A stretch of DNA of 37,971 nucleotides, taken from positions 7,525 through 45,495 of the forward strand of contig NZ_LKIR01000127.1 in the NCBI RefSeq assembly GCF_001462205.1, read 5' to 3'. Shown in pieces: positions 31,490 through 37,971 of this stretch (the stretch's first letter is position 1; every line of letters begins with the position of its first letter). The notes under the pieces were generated by a model. The model saw only the letters and a program-made list of their open reading frames with translations. It was not told the origin of the DNA and searched no databases. The stretch is from Haloparvum sedimenti (lineage in GTDB: Archaea; Halobacteriota; Halobacteria; Halobacteriales; Haloferacaceae). The translations under genes were made by a program, and so were the position numbers.

Positions 31490-32179
31490 ATGCACTCACG
31501 ACGTCGCGTGCTCGGAGTGGTCGGCAGTTCGTCCGTGCTGGCATTGAGCGGTTGCCTCGACTTCGTGACGGGAGAGGGTGCTTATCAGGTGTCCGCGGAG
31601 CCGGCCGTGGTCAGCTCCTCGACCGCGGACGGGACGGACTACGAACTGCAGGAGGTCGCCGAGCGGGTCATCGAGGAGCAGTTCGAGGTCGCCGGACAGG
31701 AGCGGAGCGTCGAGGCGACGAACTACGTCGCGACCTACGAGAAGACCGTCGAGTTCGGGCCCATCGGCGAGGCGGCCGTCGCGGTGTTCGCGGTGCTGTC
31801 GACGCCCGCGGTCGAGATCGCGGGACAGACGCTCAACCCCGTCGCCGAATACGACAACGAACGCCTCGTACAGTTGCTCGCCTCGAACTACGAGTCGCTG
31901 GAGGTCCGCGGCGAGGCGGAGACGCTGACCTACACCCCGTTCGATACGGAGTACGAGGCGACCAAGTTCGACGCGGTCGCCCAGTTCGAGGGGCAGGAGA
32001 TCGAGGTGTTCGTGCAGGTAGGCTCCGTCCGCCACGAGGAGGACTTCCTCGTGCCGATCGCCGTCTACCCGCAGGACCGTGCCGAAGACGAGGAGCCAGT
32101 CGTCGCGGACCTCACCGGAAATCTCGACCATCCCGCCGATGTCGAGGTGACGACCGCGACCGCCTCGGACTCGTCGTAG
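31490..32179 (+). CDS. DUF6517-like haloarchaeal lipoprotein
   Basis: 229 residues. A Tat signal (Arg-Arg-Arg-Val-Leu, 4-8) with lipobox Leu-Ser-Gly-Cys (Cys22) predicts an exported, lipid-anchored protein. The mature part is mostly beta-strand-like with no known catalytic motif; a segment Thr-Asp-Tyr-Glu-Leu-Gln-Glu-Val and Ala-Thr-Asn-Tyr-Val-Ala-Thr-Tyr-Glu-Lys suits the DUF6517 family, which I recall in haloarchaea. The start is the ATG 27 nt after the TATA box rather than the one within it. It converges on the MutS-like gene with 25 nt between the stops. Function unknown. Confidence 0.82.
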   Translation: MHSRRRVLGVVGSSSVLALSGCLDFVTGEGAYQVSAEPAVVSSSTADGTDYELQEVAERVIEEQFEVAGQERSVEATNYVATYEKTVEFGPIGEAAVAVFAVLSTPAVEIAGQTLNPVAEYDNERLVQLLASNYESLEVRGEAETLTYTPFDTEYEATKFDAVAQFEGQEIEVFVQVGSVRHEEDFLVPIAVYPQDRAEDEEPVVADLTGNLDHPADVEVTTATASDSS

Positions 32180-32204
32180 CGATCGCGGCCGTTGCGGCCG
32201 TTCC

Positions 32205-33977
32205 TCATCGATCGTTCTCGGGGGACCACATCGCGTCCGAGAGAGTCCGCTGGACGGCCTCCTCCCCGACGGCGCTCGCGAGGCTCTCGAACCCCCGTCT
32301 GACCAGCCGGTCGTCGGCGTTCGCCACCAGCCGGGAGACGATGAACTCGGGCGTGGATTTGCCGACGGTCCCGAACCGCGGCTGGTAGTCCACGCGAAGG
32401 TCCAGGTCCTGGGTCAGCCCCTCGGCGAAGATCCCGTCGATGCGGGCGTCGTTCGGCAGCGGACTCAACTCGTCGGCGAGGTGTGTGACGAACACGCCCA
32501 GCGCCGCTTCCTCGACGGTGATCCCGACGAGCCCGTTCAGCAGGTCGGCGGCCCGACCCGGCTCGGTGATCGCCTCGAACTCGTCGACGAGCATCAGCGT
32601 TCTCCCGGATTCGACGAGCGGGGGGACGACGGACTTCAACGTCGACTCCAGTACGCCGGCGTTGAAGGAGGCGTGCCTGCGGTGGAAGACGACGCGGTCG
32701 AATCGCCCGACCTCCGCGGTCTCGGCGGGAACGGGAAGCCCCATCGAAGCGAGCAGCGTCACCGCACACAGCGTCTCCAGCAGGGTCGTCTTCCCGCCGG
32801 AGTTCGCGCCGGTGAGCACGCTGACACGGTCGCCGGAGGGCGGTCGCTCGCCGGCGGCGAACCCGGCGGAGGGGAGGCCGTGCTCGCCGACGGCGTACGA
32901 CACCGGCTGTGGGTCGTCGAGGAAGGGACTCCGCGCGTTCCGCACGGCCACGCCGTCCTCGACCAGCGTCGGTCGCGTGAGGTCGTACGCGGCCGCGAAC
33001 CGCCCCAGCGACAGCTCGAAGGCGATGTCGTCGACCGCGTCGACGGCCGCAGCCACGTCGGCCTCCGCCGCCTCGATGCTCGCGTGCAGGTCTGCCGCGA
33101 CCGCCTCCTCGCGCTCCGTGGCGTCGGCATCCGCCTCGCGAACCAGTTCCCGAAGCGTCCCGGAGACGAAGTCGGCGGCGTCGACCGCCTCGTCGGGCGC
33201 CGCCGCGCGGATAGCGGCCGGTTCGATCCCCGTTTCGTCCGCGACGTGGTCGACAACGCCGGCTTTGAACGCCTCGAAGTCCCGGACGCTTCCCTCCCGG
33301 ACGCTGTCGATCACGTCGAACGCGGAGTCCGACAGCTCGCGGGCCGCGTCGCGGCGGTCGCGGAGCCGGTCGAGTTCGTCGTCCGCGCCGCGTTCGACCG
33401 CGACGCCGTCGTCGGTCTCGCGGACGTAGCCGAGCGCGCCAGCCGCCTCGCGGAGCGCGTCCTCGTCCACGTCCGAGAGCGCGTCGAACGTGGAGCCGGT
33501 GAGCCCCGCCTCTCGGAGCGCGAGGGCGGTTTCGACGGCCGCCCGGTCGGAGCCGTTCTCCGCATCGAACGCGTCGAACGCCTCGACGACGGCGTCGCGG
33601 TCGTCACTGTCGAGGTCCTCCCACGCGGCTCGCGCGGCCAGCACGCGGTCGAGTTTGTCGGCCACCGCCTCGCGGTCCGAAAGCGGCGTCGTCACGCGGA
33701 TCCGATCGCCCGCGTGCTCGGTCAGTGCGTAGCCGGACGCGAGCGTGAGCAGTCGGTCGTACACGTCCCGCGCGTCGCCCGTCGCGAGCACGTCCATGCC
33801 GGCCTTCCCGTTGGCGCGCCGGAGGATCCGCGTCGCTCGGCCGCGCGTGATCCCCGCGTCGACGAGCGCCCGGACGTCGGCCGACTCGATGGCCTCGACG
33901 GCCCGCTCGACGCCGAGCGCTTCGGTCAGCCGCTCGCTCGTCTTGGGACCGACACCCCAGTAGTCCTCCAGTCGCAT
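32205..33977 (-). CDS. MutS-family ATPase with N-terminal helix-hairpin-helix
   Basis: 590 residues. The N-terminus (about 1-55) has two helix-hairpin-helix-like motifs, including Gly-Val-Gly-Pro-Lys-Thr (8-13) and Gly-Ile-Thr-Arg-Gly-Arg-Ala (42-48), suiting branched or damaged DNA. A long alpha-helical core (about 100-325, rich in Asp, Glu and Ala) resembles MutS lever and clamp regions. The C-terminal ABC-type ATPase has Walker A Gly-Ala-Asn-Ser-Gly-Gly-Lys-Thr (390-397), a Walker B with Asp465-Glu466 (Leu-Met-Leu-Val-Asp-Glu-Phe-Glu) and Val-Thr-His. The MutS1 mismatch-reading Phe-x-Glu domain is absent, and no MutS2 Smr nuclease domain follows. So a role in recombination or repair of DNA structures rather than mismatch reading is inferred. 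Confidence 0.88.
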   Translation of the reverse strand: MRLEDYWGVGPKTSERLTEALGVERAVEAIESADVRALVDAGITRGRATRILRRANGKAGMDVLATGDARDVYDRLLTLASGYALTEHAGDRIRVTTPLSDREAVADKLDRVLAARAAWEDLDSDDRDAVVEAFDAFDAENGSDRAAVETALALREAGLTGSTFDALSDVDEDALREAAGALGYVRETDDGVAVERGADDELDRLRDRRDAARELSDSAFDVIDSVREGSVRDFEAFKAGVVDHVADETGIEPAAIRAAAPDEAVDAADFVSGTLRELVREADADATEREEAVAADLHASIEAAEADVAAAVDAVDDIAFELSLGRFAAAYDLTRPTLVEDGVAVRNARSPFLDDPQPVSYAVGEHGLPSAGFAAGERPPSGDRVSVLTGANSGGKTTLLETLCAVTLLASMGLPVPAETAEVGRFDRVVFHRRHASFNAGVLESTLKSVVPPLVESGRTLMLVDEFEAITEPGRAADLLNGLVGITVEEAALGVFVTHLADELSPLPNDARIDGIFAEGLTQDLDLRVDYQPRFGTVGKSTPEFIVSRLVANADDRLVRRGFESLASAVGEEAVQRTLSDAMWSPENDR

Positions 33978-34039
33978 ATACCGTCCCGTCCACGGCCGCA
34001 GTCAAGGAGCTTTCGTCGGAGAAAAAGCGCCGCCGGCGA

Positions 34040-34291
34040 TCAAGCGGGCAACGACCGCCGCGATTCAACGTCCGTCCCGCTGGTCTCGCGCCCGATCCCC
34101 TCGACGAGTGCCGACGCGAGCGCGAGCACCGCTCGTTCGTGTTCGGCACGCGACCCCCGGATCGTCATCGGAGATGTTTCCAGCGCTCTGTACTCGGAGA
34201 GATCCCTCTCGGTGACGGGGCCGTCCTCGTGCAGCTCTTTCGCAAGCGTGCCCAGCAAGTTGTGGAAGTGGATGAGTTCCGTCTTCTTCAT
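34040..34291 (-). CDS. UPF0058 family protein
   Basis: 83 residues, starting Met-Lys-Lys-Thr-Glu-Leu-Ile-His-Phe-His-Asn-Leu-Leu, the conserved opening of UPF0058. The rest is helical, ending in a short basic/Ser tail. Members are small haloarchaeal and methanogen proteins of unknown role. The TATA-like element is within an inverted repeat at 34311-34324, 27 nt upstream of the ATG. It lies between the MutS-like and rhodanese genes on the same strand but with its own promoter. Confidence 0.9.
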   Translation of the reverse strand: MKKTELIHFHNLLGTLAKELHEDGPVTERDLSEYRALETSPMTIRGSRAEHERAVLALASALVEGIGRETSGTDVESRRSLPA

Positions 34292-34310
34292 GCATCACTA
34301 CAGGTTCCGA

Positions 34311-34324
34311 GGGTTTCTAAACCC
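34311..34324. promoter_or_regulatory. Inverted repeat overlapping the UPF0058 TATA box
   Basis: GGGTTT and AAACCC are perfect inverted arms separated by 2 bp. On the minus strand the TATA-like TTTAGAAA is inside. Binding of a dimer here would block TBP. Short enough to be chance. Confidence 0.35.
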
Positions 34325-34404
34325 GTTGCCGATCGGGGGATCGAACCGTCGTAAACCGCTCGTTCGCACGCTGTGGCGCCCGGATCGCTGCGTCGAAGTG
34401 GGTC

Positions 34405-34743
34405 TCAGAGCGGCGTTTCCTGATCGGAGGGACCACCCTCCAGTTCGCCGTCCCAGTCCCGGTAGCCGCCCGCGAGGCTCCTGACGGTCGCGTTTGCGGC
34501 TCCCTCGTAGCTGCCGATAAGCCGCGCTGCCTGTATCGAGGACTGGCCGACCGGACAGACGGTGACGACCTCGTCGTCCCAGTCCACCTCGTCGACGCGG
34601 CCGGGCAGTTCCGTCAGCGGGACGTTGATCGCCCCGGGGATGTGGCCGCGCTCGTAGGCGGCTGCGGGGCGGATGTCGACGACTTGCGGTCCGTTCTCCG
34701 CGAGCTCCTCCGCGAGCTCCTCGGCGGTGATCTCCTCGACCAT
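34405..34743 (-). CDS. Rhodanese-like sulfurtransferase
   Basis: 112 residues, a single rhodanese domain. The active-site loop Val-Cys-Pro-Val-Gly-Gln-Ser-Ser (62-69) contains Cys63, which would carry a persulfide. Val-Val-Asp-Ile-Arg (21-25) and Gly-His-Ile-Pro-Gly-Ala-Ile-Asn-Val-Pro (33-42) are the CH2A signature. The third part ends Leu-Ala-Gly-Gly-Tyr-Arg-Asp-Trp. It sits just downstream of a JAMM protease gene on the same strand, 45 nt away, probably one transcript. In archaea, rhodaneses can deliver sulfur to ubiquitin-like SAMPs or tRNA thiolation; here that is inferred from context. Confidence 0.93.
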   Translation of the reverse strand: MVEEITAEELAEELAENGPQVVDIRPAAAYERGHIPGAINVPLTELPGRVDEVDWDDEVVTVCPVGQSSIQAARLIGSYEGAANATVRSLAGGYRDWDGELEGGPSDQETPL

Positions 34744-34788
34744 TTCTGTCGGCGATAGCGGGCGTGTCGGGAAACCGGTTGCGGTGTG

Positions 34789-35301
34789 TCACTCGATAAC
34801 GATCGGCTCCTCGGAAAACCGCCCCGACGACGCGTCCCAGCGCCACGCTCGGACGGTCTCCCGATGTCTGTCCGACCCGCTCTTTTCGCCCCTACCGCCA
34901 CCGTCGTCGGTACCGTCGTCCGCACCGCCATCTGTCGGCGAGACGATGACGTAGCAGTAGCCGTCCCACGTCGCTCGGTCGCGGTCGGTGGCGCTCGGCT
35001 CCGCGGGACCGCGCGGATGCGAGTGGTAGAATCCCACCACGTCGTCGCCCGCGTCCTCGATCGCTTCGACCGCCTCCAGCAGGGCGGCCGGTGCCATCTC
35101 GTACCGGCTCCGGGCGTTCGCGGCCGCGTTCTCGACCGCCAGTGAGGTCTCGGCTCGGTCCGTCCGCCCGGTGCCGTCGCTGGTCGGGCGTTCGTCGTCT
35201 GCCACACGCGTTCCGCCGAGCACGCCGCAGACCTCCTCGGGGACGCCGTCTCGGGCGTGAGCGATCAGGTCGTCGCGGACGGCGGCGTCGATCCGGAGCA
35301 C
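34789..35301 (-). CDS. JAMM/MPN+ metalloprotease (desampylase-like)
   Basis: 170 residues with start at GTG 35301 (a TTG two codons further upstream is possible). The JAMM zinc motif is complete: Glu23 in Pro-Glu-Glu-Val-Cys-Gly-Val-Leu-Gly-Gly, then His93-Ser-His95 in Tyr-His-Ser-His-Pro-Arg-Gly, with Asp106 eleven residues later (His-x-His-x10-Asp). Haloferax HvJAMM1 of this kind removes ubiquitin-like SAMPs from proteins; others remove different groups. Residues 30-58 and 118-145 are Gly/Asp/Thr-rich insertions typical of halophiles. The rhodanese gene follows 45 nt downstream. The function is inferred from the motif and Haloferax knowledge. Confidence 0.92.
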   Translation of the reverse strand: MLRIDAAVRDDLIAHARDGVPEEVCGVLGGTRVADDERPTSDGTGRTDRAETSLAVENAAANARSRYEMAPAALLEAVEAIEDAGDDVVGFYHSHPRGPAEPSATDRDRATWDGYCYVIVSPTDGGADDGTDDGGGRGEKSGSDRHRETVRAWRWDASSGRFSEEPIVIE

Positions 35302-35657
35302 GGGCAACCGTAGGGAAGCGTCCGGCTTGAAGCCCGCGCCGCGGGCCCGGACGAACGCTCGGACGGTCCGGCCGTGGGAGCGTCGAGAGGTGAGCGTGTT
35401 GGCGAACAGGCGACACGGATGAAGCGTATCCGTCCGGTTGGCCGGTGTGGTCGCAGCTTTCGCTCCGGGACGGAAATCGCGCGGCGACGTGTCGCACCGA
35501 CCGAGTGGCCCGCCGCGCGGCTCGTCTCAGGTCACGAGGTGAGTGGCTCGCTGTCGGTCAAAAGGGTTCGCCCGCGGACGCGGGTCGTATCGGTGGCAGT
35601 GGTTCGGATGTGGGGATCGGACGAGCCTGATGGGGAAACCGACGGTGGCGAGCGCTC
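35302..35657. other. 356-bp gap without a recognised gene
   Basis: GC-rich DNA between the JAMM start and the acyl-CoA dehydrogenase stop. It should hold the JAMM promoter (a weak CTTCAA near 35325). Open frames here have no protein-like pattern, and no clear hairpin or repeat was noticed. Confidence 0.5.
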
Positions 35658-36806
35658 TCAGCGGCTCTGTCTGTAGATCAGGTTGCGTTGGACCTCGTTG
35701 GCGCCCTCGTAGATGACCGGGATGCGGCAGTCGCGGTAGACGCGAGCGATGCGGCGGTCGGTGAAGATGGATCGACCTCCGTGGAGCTGCATGCCGCGCT
35801 CCGCGCAGTCGACCGCGGTTTCGGTCGCCTTCGTCTTCGCGAGCGCTGCCCAGTAGCCCGCGTCGTCGTGGTTCATCACCTTCTCGCACGCGCGCCACGT
35901 GAGCGCACGGGCGGACTCGAAGCCGATCCGCATGTCGGCGAGCATGTGCTGGACGGACTGGAACTCGTTGACCGTCCGGCCGAAGGCGTTCCGACCGTGG
36001 ACGAACTCCTCGGCCTCCTCGATGGCGGCCGCCGCCAGCCCGAGGCCGTGGCCGCCGACGACGACGCGACCGTGGTTGAAGAAGTCGGCGAGCATGTAGA
36101 AACCGCCGCCCTCGGTGCCGACGAGGTTCTCCTCGGGGACGAAGCAGTCCTCGAAGACGATGTGTCCCTGCTTGGAGGCGCGCATCCCCATCTTCTCGGG
36201 GATGTGCTCCGCCTCGTAGCCGTCACGGTCGGTCTCGACGATGAACATCGAGTAGTTGGAGTAGCGGTCCTCCGCGTCGCCCGTCTTGACGTAGACGGTG
36301 AGCCAGTCCGCCTCGACCGCGTTGCCGACCCAGTACTTCTCGCCGGTTATCTCGTAGCCGCCCTCGACCTTCTCGGCGCTCGTCGTCATCCCCGCGAGGT
36401 CGGAGCCGGTCTCGGGCTCGGAGACCGCCAGCCCCGATATCTGGTCGTTCTCGGCGACCGGGCGGAGATATTCCTCCTTCTGTTCCTCGGAACCGTACTG
36501 CTCGACGATCTCGCAGCCGAAACTGGCGAGCTGGAGCGTCAGCGCGATGCCGGCGTCAGCGCGGTAGAACTCCTCCGCGATGGCGAGGATCTGCGCGAGG
36601 TCGTACCCCTTCCCGCCGTACTCCTCGGAGATGTCCTGTGCGACGAGCCCGGCATCCATGCCGGCTTCGAGGATCTCCCACGGGTATTCACCCTCGCGGA
36701 AACGATCCTCCGCGTTCGGCGCGATGTGGTCCGCCGCGAACGCCCGCGCCTCCGCTTTGACCTCGCGGGCGTGTTCGGGGACGATCGTGTCGTCGAGTAG
36801 CTCCAT
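35658..36806 (-). CDS. Acyl-CoA dehydrogenase
   Basis: 382 residues, the normal length. It oxidises an acyl-CoA to the trans-2-enoyl-CoA and passes electrons to ETF. The signature Ala-Val-Ser-Glu-Pro-Glu-Thr-Gly-Ser-Asp (127-136) is the first family motif. The catalytic base Glu367 lies in Tyr-Glu-Gly-Ala-Asn-Glu-Val-Gln (366-373), the position used by short- and medium-chain enzymes. The Leu-His-Gly-Gly-Arg-Ser near 341-346 binds FAD. Chain length of the substrate is not deducible. A TATA-like GTTTTGG element (minus strand, about 36828-36836) lies 26 nt upstream. The downstream end meets the 356-bp gap. The AMP-ligase gene upstream on the same strand may supply an acyl-CoA. Confidence 0.96.
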   Translation of the reverse strand: MELLDDTIVPEHAREVKAEARAFAADHIAPNAEDRFREGEYPWEILEAGMDAGLVAQDISEEYGGKGYDLAQILAIAEEFYRADAGIALTLQLASFGCEIVEQYGSEEQKEEYLRPVAENDQISGLAVSEPETGSDLAGMTTSAEKVEGGYEITGEKYWVGNAVEADWLTVYVKTGDAEDRYSNYSMFIVETDRDGYEAEHIPEKMGMRASKQGHIVFEDCFVPEENLVGTEGGGFYMLADFFNHGRVVVGGHGLGLAAAAIEEAEEFVHGRNAFGRTVNEFQSVQHMLADMRIGFESARALTWRACEKVMNHDDAGYWAALAKTKATETAVDCAERGMQLHGGRSIFTDRRIARVYRDCRIPVIYEGANEVQRNLIYRQSR

Positions 36807-36904
36807 GGGTGGTTCTCTACTCGTGTCACCAAAACCCTCGTGGAACAACGATAAATCGTGCGCTCGTTTATTCGGTCGAGACAGGCCCGAGGAACGCGGC
36901 CGCG

Positions 36905-37971
36905 TCAACGCTCTTCGGGGTCGGAGCGCTCTCCGTCGGCGCGCCCGCCGTCGGACCGGTCGGCATCGTGCGGTTCGGCGTCGGCAGGCTCGGTCGAACC
37001 GCGGTCGGACGACGCCGGGTCGGCGGGATCCGAATCGGCCGCGTCTGCGGGCTCCACATCGTCCGCGTCCGCGGGTTCCGCACCGGCCGGTTCGGGATCC
37101 GCGGGCTCGAACCCCGCGGCGTCGAACCCCGTGTCGGGCCGTTCCGGCTCGAATCCCGCCTCCAGAAGCCGGTCGCGGAGGGCCTCGCGGTCGACCGTCC
37201 CCGAGACGGTCCGTGGCAACTCGTCGGCGAACCCGACCGTTCGCGGAAGCTTGAACCCGGCGAGGCGCTCGCGAGCGAACCGCAGAAGCGCGACCGCGTC
37301 GAGGGGGCGCTCGGCGGAGTCGGTCGCGGCGGCCGCGGTGGCGTCCGAATTCTGCCCGGACGCGGTCGTGGGCTCGGCGTCGGCCTCCTCGTCGTCCTCG
37401 GCGGGGACTACCAGCGCGGCGACGCGCTCGCCCCACTCCTCGTCCGGGAGGCCGGCGACCGCGACTTCGGCCACGCTCGGGTGCTCACGCAGGACGGCCG
37501 CGACCTCCCCGGGTTCGACGTTCTCGCCGCCCGTGATGATCCGGTCGTCGCGTCGGTTCAACACGAAGAGGTAGCCGTCCTCGTCGCGGTATCCCACGTC
37601 GCCGGTCCGGAGCCCGTGTTCCCCGAAGGCGCGGCGATTGGCGTCGGGATCCCGGTAGTACCCCGGGGTTACCGTCGGTCCGTCGATGACGATTTCCCCC
37701 GTTTCACCGACGCCGACCGGGGCTCCGGAGTCGTCTACGACCGTGAGGTCGGTCCCCAAGAGCGGTCGGCCCACCGTCCCGAGGCGATCGACGGCCTCCT
37801 CGGGGGTCGCGGTCGCGACGCCGGAAGCCGCCTCGGTCATTCCGTAGGTGGGGTAGACGGGGATCGAGTAGTTCTCACAGCGCTCGATCAGCGCGTCCGG
37901 CGCCGGGGCACCGCCGAGAAGCACCGTGGACAGCGAGTCCGCGAGCGTCCCCCGGCTGTCGAGCATCCGCG
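36905..37971 (-). CDS. AMP-forming acyl-CoA ligase, C-terminal part (MenE-like; 5' truncated by the window)
   Basis: About 355 residues are visible; the N-terminal part lies beyond the window. Signatures of the ANL superfamily: Gly-Gly-Ala-Pro-Ala-Pro near the visible start, Tyr-Gly-Met-Thr-Glu-Ala-Ala-Ser (AMP-binding motif), Thr-Gly-Asp-Val-Gly-Tyr (about 20 residues before), Arg-Arg-Asp-Asp-Arg-Ile-Ile-Thr-Gly-Gly-Glu-Asn-Val (hinge), Pro-Arg-Thr-Val-Ser-Gly-Thr-Val (like the Pro-x-T-x-x-G-K lysine motif, but the catalytic Lys position reads Thr-Val-Asp-Arg). The overall pattern recalls o-succinylbenzoate-CoA ligase (MenE) of menaquinone synthesis, but other acyl substrates are possible. 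The end carries an extra acidic Pro/Ala/Asp tail of about 80 residues, full of Glu-Pro-Ala-Asp units. Confidence 0.85.
   Translation of the reverse strand, partial: RMLDSRGTLADSLSTVLLGGAPAPDALIERCENYSIPVYPTYGMTEAASGVATATPEEAVDRLGTVGRPLLGTDLTVVDDSGAPVGVGETGEIVIDGPTVTPGYYRDPDANRRAFGEHGLRTGDVGYRDEDGYLFVLNRRDDRIITGGENVEPGEVAAVLREHPSVAEVAVAGLPDEEWGERVAALVVPAEDDEEADAEPTTASGQNSDATAAAATDSAERPLDAVALLRFARERLAGFKLPRTVGFADELPRTVSGTVDREALRDRLLEAGFEPERPDTGFDAAGFEPADPEPAGAEPADADDVEPADAADSDPADPASSDRGSTEPADAEPHDADRSDGGRADGERSDPEER

Overview
The window is chromosomal DNA of an extremely halophilic archaeon (class Halobacteria), most like the Halorubrum/Haloferax type. Evidence: high G+C with strong G/C third positions, very acidic proteins, Tat-type lipoprotein signals (twin Arg plus lipobox Cys), TATA-like boxes about 27 nt before start codons with almost no leader, and many haloarchaeal families (DUF2797, UPF0058, DUF6517-like lipoprotein, bacterial-type ThrRS, archaeal Elp3). 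The genus is an inference; no rRNA or tRNA gene was seen.

Layout. 0-4.8 kb: the end of a membrane protein, a VOC dioxygenase-like protein translationally coupled to a flavin reductase, a 40-residue acidic protein behind a perfect palindrome, a DUF2797 protein, a haloarchaeal DUF (probably DUF5797), an enoyl-CoA hydratase, a two-CBS protein and an acylphosphatase. 4.8-11.8 kb: a hexose-phosphate mutase followed by a complete BMP/PnrA-type ABC importer (lipoprotein, double ATPase, two permeases), probably for nucleosides. 11.9-17.8 kb: a geranylgeranyl reductase, a repeat cluster, a winged-helix/PemK-like toxin-antitoxin pair, Elp3 and a secreted subtilase. 18-23 kb: RqcH/NEMF, a Tat lipoprotein serpin and a cystathionine gamma-synthase/lyase. 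22.85-23.96 kb: a 1.1-kb gene-free stretch with inverted and tandem repeats. 24-28.3 kb: an aminotransferase, ThrRS and a Nudix-cupin operon. 28.5-38 kb: a second, inverted copy of the repeat, an MrfA-like helicase, a C2HC zinc protein, a lipoprotein, an HhH-MutS ATPase, UPF0058, a rhodanese, a JAMM protease, an acyl-CoA dehydrogenase and the C-terminal part of an AMP-forming acyl-CoA ligase with an odd acidic tail.

Most genes are ordinary chromosomal housekeeping or transport genes. The accessory signals are concentrated in intergenic DNA. The clearest is a roughly 145-bp structured repeat present twice in opposite orientation (13288-13431 and 28490-28635). The first copy is followed by a 22-bp x4 tandem array and then the toxin-antitoxin pair. 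The second is a gene-free segment with a strong hairpin and two 75-bp repeats (23713-23931). Nothing proves a wholly new system; the structured repeat and the toxin-antitoxin pair are the best leads.
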